From Promethearchaeota archaeon (GTDB taxonomy: Archaea > Asgardarchaeota > Lokiarchaeia > Sigynarchaeales > SOKP01): 64,000 nt of DNA. Shown here one piece after another: positions 44,345-53,541 of the stretch. Below the pieces are notes generated by a model, which made no database searches, was not told where the DNA came from, and worked only from the letters and a program-made list of their open reading frames with translations. Location of the stretch: positions 275 to 64,274 of the forward strand of contig JAGXOB010000003.1 in the NCBI GenBank assembly GCA_019894735.1. Direction: 5' to 3'. The first letter of the stretch is position 1; every line of letters starts with the position of its first letter. The translations under genes and the position numbers were made by a program.

Positions 44345-45409
44345 ATGTCAAATAACCCTGATACATTAGATAAATTAGATGATGACCAGAAGGATTCTGA
44401 ACTAAATTTAACAAGTACTAAAGATCAAAAAGATATAATAGAAAAGGATTTCATCCCTCATTTTCTTCCTACATATAGGGTTAAATCGTCCCTGTATCCT
44501 TTACCTATTATCATAGCTATTGTAATTGCAGGGATATTAGCCTATCTTACATTTTTTGTCGCTGGCGTCGAAGTAGAGGAAAGCTATTTCCCTGAAGACG
44601 AATTTGGAGCCTTAGGCGTTGTATTGAATGGAGTCATATTCACAGTAATTGCTGCAATATCCGCGTTTACAATAGTCTTTTTAATGCGAAAGTTGGGAGT
44701 GGGTGTGTTAAAATATATTTTTGGATTAAGCTTCGCTTTTGTCAGTTTCTTCATCACATTGATGTTTTTAGATGTTATAATTTATCTAATATTTGTTCAA
44801 TTTCCGGAAACTACCGGTTTGCTCAAGCTTTATTTTTTATTTACGAACATCTATATCCCGGTTTTAACGGGAATTTCAGTATTTCTACTCATTTACAACT
44901 ATTTTACCTCAAAATCTATCAAAACGAAAAATTTTATTGTATTATACATTAGTTTATTAGTTAGTGCTTCGATGAGTATAATATTACCCTTTTGGAGCAC
45001 ACTTGCTATTTTAATAGGCATTTCAATGTGGGATATCTTTGGAGTCCTCTATAAGCGTGGACCTATTAAAGCTATGATTGATATCATATCCGATAATGAC
45101 AGTGAGGGCGGTCCGAGTGAAGCTGAGGTAGATAAAAAAATTAAAAGCGGTGAAAGCGTTTACGATACTTCAAAATTAGAGATAGGTATTGGAGACTTGG
45201 CTTTTTATAGCTTACTTACATCTTCCGTCCTTCTTTTTACAAATAATATAATTATTGTAATTTTAACCACAATTGCGATACTGGTTGGAACGGGAATTAC
45301 GATATCGGGATTAAAACGAAATAGAATTTTACCTGGACTTCCAATTTCGATATTCATGGGTATAGGTACTTTTGCAATTTATCAATTGATAGTAACTTTT
45401 TTTATATGA
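44345..45409 (+). CDS. Presenilin/signal-peptide-peptidase-type intramembrane aspartyl protease
   Basis: A membrane protein of 354 residues with about nine hydrophobic segments after a polar 45-residue N-terminus. The catalytic aspartates fit the presenilin pattern: Asp230 in SMWDIFGV (TM6; usual YD) and Asp284 in LEIGIGDLAFYS (the G-x-G-D motif, TM7). A PGLP sequence (330-333) follows at the place of the PAL motif. The loop between them (about 236-275) is polar, as expected. Archaeal homologues cleave membrane proteins within the bilayer. It stands alone, 76 bases before the hydroxyacyl-CoA dehydrogenase gene. The substrate is unknown. Confidence 0.85.
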   Translation: MSNNPDTLDKLDDDQKDSELNLTSTKDQKDIIEKDFIPHFLPTYRVKSSLYPLPIIIAIVIAGILAYLTFFVAGVEVEESYFPEDEFGALGVVLNGVIFTVIAAISAFTIVFLMRKLGVGVLKYIFGLSFAFVSFFITLMFLDVIIYLIFVQFPETTGLLKLYFLFTNIYIPVLTGISVFLLIYNYFTSKSIKTKNFIVLYISLLVSASMSIILPFWSTLAILIGISMWDIFGVLYKRGPIKAMIDIISDNDSEGGPSEAEVDKKIKSGESVYDTSKLEIGIGDLAFYSLLTSSVLLFTNNIIIVILTTIAILVGTGITISGLKRNRILPGLPISIFMGIGTFAIYQLIVTFFI

Positions 45410-45485
45410 TTTTTAATTTCTAATTATAAAAACAGATTTTCCACATTTATTTTATTATAAGAAATTCTTATGGTTGAGCGTATAA

Positions 45486-46682
45486 ATGGTAGATACAAGT
45501 CGCGTTAAGACATTTGTTGTTATTGGGGCGGGGACAATGGGCAGGGAAATAGCACAAGTCGCCTTAATGTCGAATATGTTTGAAAAGGTTATTTTAAACG
45601 ATGTTAATGATAATGTTCTTAACACAGCAATAAGTTATATCGTAAAAGGCCTTGAGAAAATTGAATCAAAAGGAAAGTTGAGTCAAGATTTAACGACCGA
45701 TTTATTGATGAAAAAACTCATTACCTCGAAAAACCTAATAACATCTGTCAAAGAAGCTGATTTTATCGTAGAAGCTATACCAGAAGTAATGGAATTAAAG
45801 CAAGAATTATTCAAAGAATTGGGGGAATATGCTCCAGAACACGCTATTTTAGCAACCAATACTTCAACTATGAGCATAACCGATATTGCCGAAGCATCTA
45901 ACAGACCAGAAAAAGTAATTGGCATGCATTTCTTTACCCCTATTCCTTTACTTAGATTAATTGAATTAATAAAAGGGGAAAAAACGTCACAAGAAGCGTT
46001 TGACATGGGAGTGGCAGTTGGAAAAAAATTACCTGCACTCAAAGGTAAAAGATATATAGCTAAGATAGAAAAGGAGAGTCCAGGATTCATAGTAAATCGT
46101 CTAACAGTTGCAACAACTCTCTTTTTTAATTGGATATTAGATATGGCAACAGAAAAGCAGATATCATACGAGCTTATAGATAACGATTTTGTAAATCCAC
46201 CTGAAATGGGACCCTTCGCAAAATGGGATTATCTCGGACTTGATATTATTCATGATGTGATGAGTTATTTTGTTGAAAAAATATCGCCTGAATTTGCCCC
46301 CGGTAAAACACTCACGAACCTCCTTAAGGAAGGAAATCTGGGAAGAAAAACAGGAAAAGGTATTTACGAATGGGTTGAAGGAAAACAGCATATTAAAACT
46401 AGTGAAAAAGCTGGGCTATTCAAGGAAGGAAGAGAACAATATTACGCAATCCAATTAAATGAAGGATGTAAGTTATTGGAAGAAGGAATAGTCTCTGGTT
46501 ACAAAGTTATTGATGATACGATGTTAGCAGGTATGGACATGCCTGGGCCATTTGGAGCTGGTAAAAACAATTACGAAAAATGGTCTTTAATGCTAGAAGA
46601 ACTCGTTGAAACTACTCAAATAAACTATTTAAAACCTTGTGAAATGATGAAATCTGGAGCTTTTCTTAAACTTAAAAAGTAA
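45486..46682 (+). CDS. 3-hydroxyacyl-CoA dehydrogenase
   Basis: Oxidises 3-hydroxyacyl-CoA to 3-oxoacyl-CoA with NAD+. The 398 residues carry the NAD-binding motif FVVIGAGTMGREIAQVAL. The catalytic-region block NTSTMSITDIAEASNRPEKV is followed by IGMHFFTPIPLLRLIELI (catalytic His). The KESPGFIVNRL motif starts the C-terminal dimer domain. A second C-terminal domain-like repeat is present, so the protein is longer than the 280-residue bacterial HBD form. No enoyl-CoA hydratase or thiolase gene is nearby, so the pathway (fatty-acid oxidation or butyrate-type) cannot be told. A short AT-rich gap separates it from the small HTH gene. Confidence 0.93.
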   Translation: MVDTSRVKTFVVIGAGTMGREIAQVALMSNMFEKVILNDVNDNVLNTAISYIVKGLEKIESKGKLSQDLTTDLLMKKLITSKNLITSVKEADFIVEAIPEVMELKQELFKELGEYAPEHAILATNTSTMSITDIAEASNRPEKVIGMHFFTPIPLLRLIELIKGEKTSQEAFDMGVAVGKKLPALKGKRYIAKIEKESPGFIVNRLTVATTLFFNWILDMATEKQISYELIDNDFVNPPEMGPFAKWDYLGLDIIHDVMSYFVEKISPEFAPGKTLTNLLKEGNLGRKTGKGIYEWVEGKQHIKTSEKAGLFKEGREQYYAIQLNEGCKLLEEGIVSGYKVIDDTMLAGMDMPGPFGAGKNNYEKWSLMLEELVETTQINYLKPCEMMKSGAFLKLKK

Positions 46683-46795
46683 TTGCCAATTAAAGTTGAA
46701 AAATGCCCTAGAAGCAATAATAAAACTATGGTAAGAGTCTTATATATTCAAAATCTTTATGTAAAGTATATAAAAATTAGTTTCTATATACCATT

Positions 46796-47086
46796 TTGAC
46801 CGATAAAAATTCATCCCCTAAGTCAGGATTCAATAAAATTATAGATTTCTTCAACGAAAATTTAGAGTTGAATCGTCCTATAGCTATAGCAGAAGTAGTG
46901 GAAAGGACAGGGTTTTCGTGGAGTTTTGTGAAAAAAACAGTGTCTAAAATAAAAGAGGGCTATGACGGATTTTACTTCGAAAAATCGGGCAGTACTTGGA
47001 TTATATGGAAAGATCGGGATCATATTATTAAGAAATTAGATGAGACTTGTTCCCGATTTTTAATGGACGACGACGACGAATGCTAA
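46796..47086 (+). CDS. Small winged-helix-like protein
   Basis: A 96-residue protein with a TTG start. The central block PIAIAEVVERTGFSWSFVKKTVSKI fits a helix-turn-helix (turn around TGFS), followed by a wing-like pair of strands (FYFEKSGSTWIIWKDRD). A charged C-terminus ends in DDDDEC. The fold suggests DNA binding, perhaps as a local regulator, but the target is unknown. It ends 9 bases before the convergent radical SAM gene stop. Confidence 0.65.
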   Translation: MTDKNSSPKSGFNKIIDFFNENLELNRPIAIAEVVERTGFSWSFVKKTVSKIKEGYDGFYFEKSGSTWIIWKDRDHIIKKLDETCSRFLMDDDDEC

Positions 47087-47094
47087 ATTCAAGG

Positions 47095-48204
47095 TTATAT
47101 TTTAGACAACGCTAGTTTTCTAAACCTTTTACCAGATAAGTATAATATACAACAACCAGAACAAACTGGTAGTAAGTTATTTCGACTAAAACAATTACGA
47201 AATTTCTGAAAATTTTCTCCATTCCATATCTCAGATATCGTGTTATTATTTAAATTGCCAAGAACAAGGTCGTAAAAGATATGACAAGGTGCAATATCAC
47301 CAGAAGCTGTAATATCAATCGAAGTCCATGGACTTAAACAAGTTTTATAAACATCCGTCATTTCATCCCATTTTGCCCTTAGATAAGCTTTAATATTACC
47401 AGCAGAGAATGTTGGCGGTAACAATAAATAATTCTTATGCCTAGAGTCTAATTTTGCAATAGTGTTCTTAACTTGACGGGACAATACTTCAGTATCTATA
47501 TCAGCAAAATCTTCTGGTGATCGAACCATGGCCTTCCAATACTTATCTGAAGTTATACCAAACTCTGACTTTAAAAGGTTAGCGTATGATTCACCCATAC
47601 TCTCAGTTAAAAAATTCTGCATCTGAATCGTTACCCAATCTATTTTGGAGAGGTCAAGTTCTTCAAGGAATAACTTTTCGATTGAGGTGTAATTGTCGTT
47701 AGTGATCGTATAAATTAAACTGATTGTTGGATTTTTTTTACCTGCTTTTTTTCTTTCATTATACAGCGTTTCAATACCTTTAATAGCTTTTGCATAGCTC
47801 CACTTCCCCCGTTGGATGTCGTTAGCGTCTTGTGGGCCATCTAGTGAAACTCTTATCGAATCAAATCCAGTTCGCACCAACATTGAAGCATTTTTAGCTA
47901 AGAGAGTTCCATTTGTAGGAGTGTCAACAACAGAGCCTGCATTTTTAATCCCAATTATTAACTCTTCTAAGTGTGGATATGTTAAAGGTTCTCCACCAAA
48001 TAAACTGTAAAAGGGTTTTACTGAACTTAATTCTGAAATAATTTTTTTTGTTAACCTGTAATCCATAACGTTTAGTTTCTTTCCTGATGGATCATTCGAG
48101 GAGGTTCCTGTTTCCCCCCAAAAATAGCACATTTTGCAACGAAGATTACAATTCTCGGTTAAATGGAGCGTTACACTACTCGGTAAAGAAGCAAGTTTAG
48201 GCAT
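47095..48204 (-). CDS. Radical SAM protein with SPASM-type C-terminal cluster
   Basis: The 369 residues begin with a short leader, then CNLRCKMCYFW (Cys-x3-Cys-x2-Cys). The SAM-binding strand FSLFGGEPLTYPHLEEL and DTPTNGTLLAKNA follow. A C-terminal SPASM-like region has CLSPWTSIDITASGDIAPCH and VCSGCC. SPASM enzymes modify peptides, proteins or cofactors, or act on tungsto- and molybdopterin systems. No precursor-peptide-like ORF is seen beside it, so the substrate is unknown. It is monocistronic; 100 bases separate it from the roadblock gene, which runs in the same direction upstream. Confidence 0.88.
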   Translation of the reverse strand: MPKLASLPSSVTLHLTENCNLRCKMCYFWGETGTSSNDPSGKKLNVMDYRLTKKIISELSSVKPFYSLFGGEPLTYPHLEELIIGIKNAGSVVDTPTNGTLLAKNASMLVRTGFDSIRVSLDGPQDANDIQRGKWSYAKAIKGIETLYNERKKAGKKNPTISLIYTITNDNYTSIEKLFLEELDLSKIDWVTIQMQNFLTESMGESYANLLKSEFGITSDKYWKAMVRSPEDFADIDTEVLSRQVKNTIAKLDSRHKNYLLLPPTFSAGNIKAYLRAKWDEMTDVYKTCLSPWTSIDITASGDIAPCHIFYDLVLGNLNNNTISEIWNGENFQKFRNCFSRNNLLPVCSGCCILYLSGKRFRKLALSKI

Positions 48205-48304
48205 TGCAAACCAAATAAATAAATCGATAACTAATTTTAAAAAATAAAATCATCTGTGTAATAAAAACTAATGCGTTTGATATTGTAAGCTTCTACTAGT
48301 TAAT

Positions 48305-48685
48305 CTACAATGCTACTAGCTGATCTTGGTGACTAGAAAAATAAGTCTGAATAGAAGGAATATCAAGTTCACTTAAAGCTGCAGCATTTTTACATGAAGC
48401 TACTAAAATTCCTTCTTGATTAGGCAGCGGTTGGATTAGAATTACTCCATCAGTGCAATCGACTAACATGCGTTTTAAACTACTTTTAATGGTTTCTTGA
48501 ATAAGTTCTTTACCGATACATTTTAGAGCTGTACACATTCCAGATATGAGCGTTTGATCAGTAAATTTCGTGATGGAAGAAGCATGAGCAATTGGCAAGC
48601 CTTCGTTACTCACGATAATAAGACCAGATAGGTCATCATTTTCATTACACAAATATTCTAAATATTCTGCTAGATCAGAATCCAA
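48305..48685 (-). CDS. Roadblock/LC7-domain protein
   Basis: A single-domain roadblock protein of 126 residues. It has the LC7 pattern of a strand GLIIVSNEGLPIAHA, a helix, and then GVILIQPLPNQEGILVASC. The TTG start is supported by a GAGGT site 7 bases upstream. Roadblock proteins bind small GTPases or form the lobes of Ragulator-like scaffolds; the window encodes a Rag-type GTPase at 27.8 kb and a Ras-like GTPase about 1.3 kb away, which are plausible partners. The 311 bases upstream (48686-48996) hold no gene, only AT-rich sequence and the divergent promoters. Confidence 0.88.
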   Translation of the reverse strand: MDSDLAEYLEYLCNENDDLSGLIIVSNEGLPIAHASSITKFTDQTLISGMCTALKCIGKELIQETIKSSLKRMLVDCTDGVILIQPLPNQEGILVASCKNAAALSELDIPSIQTYFSSHQDQLVAL

Positions 48686-48996
48686 TATTATTACCTCGGT
48701 TTGGTTTTCGCGTAAAAAAGTTTAACCAGAGTATGTTAAGAAACTCAGATATATATGTCTTTGTGTCGATAATGATCCTTAAAATTGACGCAACAATGAG
48801 TCGTCTTTTGAAGTTAATTAGAGTAAATAATCCCATTCTGTATAAAGTATAGTAATTTTTTATGTTTTATCGTCTCATTCTCATTACATGCAGAGTGTGA
48901 AATTTCGTTTAATATTTAAATGGTATGAATTATTTTACAACTCAATAAATAAAGATTAAAAAATGATATTTTAATTTAAAGAAGTGAATTTATACT

Positions 48997-49935
48997 ATGA
49001 AGATTGAAAAATCTAGTCAAGATCTTGAAAATGAAGTTATCTTTGGCGAATTATGCATTCACTGCGGAAGTTGTAACGCTTTTTGTCCACACATGGATTT
49101 TGATAAAGAAACTGGAATAGCTTATGTAGTTGATGAATGTGCTGAAACTGTAGGACTTTGTTATAACGCATGCCCAAGAAGTTTTTTACCCGTCTCTGAA
49201 ATTGAGCAAAAAATGTTCGGACAAACCAGAGTCGATCTCGCAGTAGGAGTGTATAAAGATATAATTCAGGTTAAATCTAAAAATAAGGACAATACTTTGT
49301 ACAATTTAGTCTTAGCTGCGTTTGACGCTGGAGTAACAAAGCATTTTGTTTTGAGTAAACCTCAAGAAAAGAAACTCGGTGCCGCATTTCCGGTCGTAGT
49401 CGATAGTGCTAAGGATGCAAAACAATATATTCCCACCCACCCTAATCAAAATGGGGGACCTTTAGTAACTGGAATTGGCCAAGCGTACATGGATAAGAAA
49501 CGAGACATTGGGATAATCGCTAATCCATGTCATCTTCAGGGACTCGCGAAGATACTCACAAGCGACTTTAATACGGGAGCCGAAAGAACTTCCTTAAAGA
49601 TAGGCTTTGCTTGTTCATCTGGTGGAATGAAGGGTTGTATATATTGTACTGATTATTCCGGAGAATTTTCTGATATAACTTATAGCCCATATGGTGGTCC
49701 ATCTAAAGAAGAAGCATTTTTGATTATCAGGACTGATGTAGGTCAGAAAGTCGTTGATCATGCAATAAAAAATAAGTTGATCGAAGTTACAAATGAACAA
49801 CCAGACCTTAGCAAAATGAAGGAGTTTCTAAATAAGAAGAGGAAAAAGAACATTCTAAAATTACTGGGTAAAGATTTGGTCACAGCAAAATATCTAAAAC
49901 TTACAGTAGACGAGTTTAAAGATTTACTAGAATAA
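48997..49935 (+). CDS. FrhB-like F420-reducing iron-sulfur flavoprotein
   Basis: A homologue of the beta subunit of F420-reducing hydrogenase, a family that passes electrons between FAD, Fe-S clusters and coenzyme F420. The 312 residues start with CIHCGSCNAFCPHM and the block GLCYNACPR. The middle carries the FrhB core (LYNLVLAAFDAGVTKHFVLS and GIGQAYMDKKRDIGIIANPCHLQG), then CSSGGMKGCIYCTDYSGEFSDI. Its partner enzyme is not adjacent, so it may serve another oxidoreductase. With F420-dependent Mtd in the same window, an F420 pool is supported. Confidence 0.85.
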   Translation: MKIEKSSQDLENEVIFGELCIHCGSCNAFCPHMDFDKETGIAYVVDECAETVGLCYNACPRSFLPVSEIEQKMFGQTRVDLAVGVYKDIIQVKSKNKDNTLYNLVLAAFDAGVTKHFVLSKPQEKKLGAAFPVVVDSAKDAKQYIPTHPNQNGGPLVTGIGQAYMDKKRDIGIIANPCHLQGLAKILTSDFNTGAERTSLKIGFACSSGGMKGCIYCTDYSGEFSDITYSPYGGPSKEEAFLIIRTDVGQKVVDHAIKNKLIEVTNEQPDLSKMKEFLNKKRKKNILKLLGKDLVTAKYLKLTVDEFKDLLE

Positions 49936-49949
49936 AAATTTTACACAAA

Positions 49950-50495
49950 TTATATTAATTCTCTTTTTTTCAATATTGCTTCCGTGAGCAATTCGAATAC
50001 ATTTTTATTGTTCTCCCCAGTTTTTGAGCTCGATTCGATAAAGTAAGGAATATCGAATTCTTTTTGAAATTCCTCGGCGTCTTTTCGTTCAACTGTCCGT
50101 CTGTAAGATGCAAGGTCTGTTTTTCCACCTACAAGGACAAATACAGTGTCAGTATTAGTGCTCTCATTTACAATATCATACCATTCTTTGAGATTTTGAA
50201 AGCTGGTATATCTGGTAATATCATAACAAAGTATGCAACCTTGGGCGCCCCTTGCATAGTTAGGCAAGAAAAATCGAAAACGACGCTCACCAGCGAAATC
50301 CCATATCTGTAACTTCACGGAAATGTTTTCAAAATTCATATCGTATGATGCCAAGTCAGTACCAATTGTAATCTTCATCGGTACAAAGTGTCCCGTGATT
50401 AATCGCTGTATCATTGTGCTTTTTCCGACACCACCGTCTCCTACGACAACAATCTTAAACAAATATTGATGTTTTTGATTCGTTTGTTGCGACAT
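49950..50495 (-). CDS. Ras-superfamily small GTPase (Rab/Ras-like) with altered switch motifs
   Basis: A 181-residue G domain. G1 reads GDGGVGKS (19-26), and G2 has Thr in KITIGTD. G3 reads WDFAGERRF (65-73), so the catalytic Gln is replaced by Glu. G4 reads GGKTDL (123-128) with Gly at the usual Asn, and G5 is SSSKTG. There is no C-terminal Cys for prenylation. The domain order matches eukaryote-like small GTPases abundant in Asgard archaea. The loss of the Gln predicts slow intrinsic hydrolysis. It is divergent from nothing close; the membrane-protein gene lies 67 bases upstream in the same direction. Confidence 0.93.
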   Translation of the reverse strand: MSQQTNQKHQYLFKIVVVGDGGVGKSTMIQRLITGHFVPMKITIGTDLASYDMNFENISVKLQIWDFAGERRFRFFLPNYARGAQGCILCYDITRYTSFQNLKEWYDIVNESTNTDTVFVLVGGKTDLASYRRTVERKDAEEFQKEFDIPYFIESSSKTGENNKNVFELLTEAILKKRELI

Positions 50496-50562
50496 CTCGA
50501 TGAATTTATTTAAATTTTATATTTATAATAAATTAAGTTTTAATAAACTTTTTTTCAATAAT

Positions 50563-51450
50563 TTATTCATTATTTAAATCTCGGTTATACTTCCTATTTA
50601 TTTTTCCAAAATTGCGAATTATGAGATTTCGAATTTCTTCAGGTAATTCTTCATAGGAATTGATGATTTTAGTAGGTATTATGTTGTTTAAATCTTTATA
50701 GATGGTAAGGAGTAATAGACTAGTTACAAAAGGAGAAATCCAAATAACAATAAACGGCAGAATTGAAATTTTTAATGGCAATGAATTTTCGATTCCTGTA
50801 CCTGGTAAATCATACGGAAATCCTAATATTGTATTATTATCTAAAAGTAATACAAAACTAATATTTAACACGTTTAAGAGCATAAATGTAATCAAATTAA
50901 CAATCGATATCAAATTGAAATGTTTTTGGTTTAGACAAGATATTGTTTTATCTGCATTATCATTCTTAACTTTGATACTTATTTTTGCATATTTCCAGAT
51001 ATCGATTAGAATCCAATAAAACCCAAAAGTGAAAAAAAAGATGAAAAACAAGTTAAAAAATAAGTCATAAATTTGAATGAGCTGAGGATGATAATACGAT
51101 TCAGCTCCAATCCAAAACAGTAAAACTAACTGGAGTAATGCTGTAAAATTCAACCGGTTTGCGTGCTTTTTTTCTAACCCGAGAGGGTTATAAGTAATTA
51201 GGTTACTTTCTAAATCCAAAATTATTCTATATTTATTTGAATTAATAACTCTAAAAAATAAAGAAAAGCCAAAAGTAATGATCGGAAATAGTAATAAGAA
51301 GAAGTTAGCCCAAGACTGAGATAGAATAAATAAATACAATATAATAAATACAAACACATCCCTAAGAAGTGTTTCATTAAGTAATTCTCTTGCCTTCAAA
51401 AAACCTTTATTAGAATTATTTTCACTCATTTTTTTATTAAAAGAACGCAT
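50563..51450 (-). CDS. Multi-spanning membrane protein, unknown function
   Basis: A 295-residue protein with about six hydrophobic segments (for example DVFVFIILYLFILSQSW, LFFNLFFIFFFTFGFYWILI and LPFIVIWISPFVTSLLLLTI), a polar N-terminus and a charged C-terminal tail. No conserved motif is recognised. The next gene in the same direction is the Ras-like GTPase, 67 bases downstream, so the two may share a transcript. A second possible start is the ATG seven codons in. Confidence 0.65.
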   Translation of the reverse strand: MRSFNKKMSENNSNKGFLKARELLNETLLRDVFVFIILYLFILSQSWANFFLLLFPIITFGFSLFFRVINSNKYRIILDLESNLITYNPLGLEKKHANRLNFTALLQLVLLFWIGAESYYHPQLIQIYDLFFNLFFIFFFTFGFYWILIDIWKYAKISIKVKNDNADKTISCLNQKHFNLISIVNLITFMLLNVLNISFVLLLDNNTILGFPYDLPGTGIENSLPLKISILPFIVIWISPFVTSLLLLTIYKDLNNIIPTKIINSYEELPEEIRNLIIRNFGKINRKYNRDLNNE

Positions 51451-51531
51451 TAATAAATAAACTTATATGGTCCTTACAAATATAAATTCTAAATTAAACT
51501 TATACCTATAAGAAAACTCACGATTTTTGCT

Positions 51532-53505
51532 ATGGATTATTCAAATTTCTTCCCATATGAACAATATAGGCAAGACCAAGAGAGTATTATTGTCCAAATT
51601 GAACGAGCTTCAGAAGATAAAAAGAATTCTTTATTAGCAGCTCCAAATGGTACGGGAAAGACCATAATTGCTTTAAGTGCGCTGTTGCCATTAGCTATAA
51701 AAAAAAAGTTAAAGATTATCTACCTATGCCGAACTCATGCTCAAAATACAAGAATAATAAAAGAACTTACGAAGATTTCGAATTATTTATCTGATAACAA
51801 TCTTAATATCAAAGTAAACGGTCTTTCCATTAGGGGAAGGAACGAGATGTGTCTTAATGAAATCCTCTTATCTTTAAAGCTTAATCCCCGTGAATCGATG
51901 GCAGTTTGCGGAGACTTACGGAAAAATAAGAGCTGTAAGTATTTTCTTAATTTATTAAAGAAAAAAGATATGCACGATAATCTGATTAATATAGCTCCAG
52001 ATTTACTAAATAAACCCGTTGATGCTGAAGAACTAATTCATTTCTGTAAGGATCAAATGTTATGCCCGTACTTCCTAAGTAAGTTCCTTTTAAAAGAGAT
52101 GAAGTTAATTATATGTAATTATCAATGGATTTTCAACCCATTTATTCGTCAAAATTTCTTACAATTTATAGATAAAGAGCTTCGTGATTGTATATTAGTT
52201 CTTGACGAATGCCATAATGTAATTGATATGGCGACAGAAGTTAATTCTGATAGAATAACACCCTATTCACTTAGATTGTGTTTGAAGGATTTAGAGATGT
52301 ATCGTTCAACAAACGATATGCAGAGATTTGTGAAGTCACTTTTAAACCATTTAGACAAGAAGAAAAAAACCTTAAAGGATTTCGAAAAAGAAATAGATGC
52401 AGCGAAACTGCTAACTCAAGTTTATACTATGATGCGTTTTTCAACTTTGAACGAATTTGCAAATTTTATTACAAACCTCCAAGATTTTAGCGTGTCTGTT
52501 CACGAAGAAAAATTAGCCAATGGGGAAATTTCAAGAGATTTCTTAGGATCTCTTGCGGAATTCTGGTTGAAATGGATGAAATGTTATTTATTGGAAAATT
52601 ATTTCTTCTGCTATAATATTAAACAGATCAAGGGTAAATCTGCTATATCAATGGAAATCGTTGCTTTAGATCCCAGAGAAATCGCGATTCCTATACTAAG
52701 GGAGTGTTATACTAGTGTTCATCTCTCAGGAACTGTAAACCCTTTCGTTTATAACAACCTAATGGGGTTACAAAATAGTGGTAAAGGTTACAAGGGTATT
52801 GTCGCAGATTCACCTTTTCTCAAGAAGAACATAAAAGCAGTAATTACAGAAGGAGTAGATACCCGTGGGAAGAATAGAAATGCCCCAATGTTTAAAAAGA
52901 TGCTCTCTAAAATAAATGAAGTTCTGTATTGTACACCCGCGAATGTTGGAATTTTTTGTGCTTCCTATAAAATTCTCAACGAATTAGTTAAAAATGGTAT
53001 TGAATCAATAGCCATTAAGAATAACAAACAGTTATTTGTTGAGGAACCTGGGCTTTCAGCTTCAGAAAATGCCTATCTTGTAAACGATTTCAAATCAATG
53101 GCGTCTTCCAATCGAAATGGAGCTATTTTATTAGGTGTGTGTGGAGGAAGAAATTCAGAAGGAGAAGATTATCCTGGTGATCATATGAATTCAGTGATAA
53201 TTGCGGGATTTCCTTATCATTTACCCACCCCTCGAGTAGAAGCAAAAATTGAATATTACGATAAAGTTTTTAATAACCAAGGGTGGAATTTTGCCTATTT
53301 GTACCCTGCGATTCAGAGAGCAAATCAAGCTTCGGGGCGTCCTATAAGAAAAATAAAAGATAAAGGCGCTATAATTTTTATGGATTGGCGATTTGAACAA
53401 AAAGCTAAATGGATATCAGAATGGATTAGAAAAGAAATAGAAATTATTCCAGATAAACCTAACGCTCTCCTTCAGAATTTAAATTCATTTTGGAAAACGG
53501 TATAA
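51532..53505 (+). CDS. XPD/Rad3-like DEAD_2 helicase with Fe-S cluster
   Basis: An SF2 5'-3' DNA helicase of the XPD type, for repair or transcription. The 657 residues have Walker A APNGTGKT (38-45). Four cysteines for a 4Fe-4S cluster follow (MCLNE, VCGDLRKNKSC, LCPYF region). The DEAH-box variant is LDECHN and the helicase C-terminal motif is ANQASGRPIRKI. Motif Ia reads LCRTHAQ. The family's arch domain is in the middle. No strong operon partner is nearby; the next gene is convergent. Confidence 0.92.
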   Translation: MDYSNFFPYEQYRQDQESIIVQIERASEDKKNSLLAAPNGTGKTIIALSALLPLAIKKKLKIIYLCRTHAQNTRIIKELTKISNYLSDNNLNIKVNGLSIRGRNEMCLNEILLSLKLNPRESMAVCGDLRKNKSCKYFLNLLKKKDMHDNLINIAPDLLNKPVDAEELIHFCKDQMLCPYFLSKFLLKEMKLIICNYQWIFNPFIRQNFLQFIDKELRDCILVLDECHNVIDMATEVNSDRITPYSLRLCLKDLEMYRSTNDMQRFVKSLLNHLDKKKKTLKDFEKEIDAAKLLTQVYTMMRFSTLNEFANFITNLQDFSVSVHEEKLANGEISRDFLGSLAEFWLKWMKCYLLENYFFCYNIKQIKGKSAISMEIVALDPREIAIPILRECYTSVHLSGTVNPFVYNNLMGLQNSGKGYKGIVADSPFLKKNIKAVITEGVDTRGKNRNAPMFKKMLSKINEVLYCTPANVGIFCASYKILNELVKNGIESIAIKNNKQLFVEEPGLSASENAYLVNDFKSMASSNRNGAILLGVCGGRNSEGEDYPGDHMNSVIIAGFPYHLPTPRVEAKIEYYDKVFNNQGWNFAYLYPAIQRANQASGRPIRKIKDKGAIIFMDWRFEQKAKWISEWIRKEIEIIPDKPNALLQNLNSFWKTV

Positions 53506-53541
53506 ATTTCTTTACTTAAGAAATAACTATTACTATTTTAA

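Noticed and set aside
48673..48835. A minus-strand ORF of about 53 codons starting MGLFTLINF in the gap before the FrhB-like gene
   Set aside because: It runs into the start of the roadblock gene, has no Shine-Dalgarno site and reads like chance sequence rich in Ile, Phe and Asn.
48686..48996. 311-base gap searched for a tRNA, small RNA or CRISPR
   Set aside because: There is no cloverleaf, no GC-rich block and no direct repeat; only AT-rich sequence with divergent promoters was seen.
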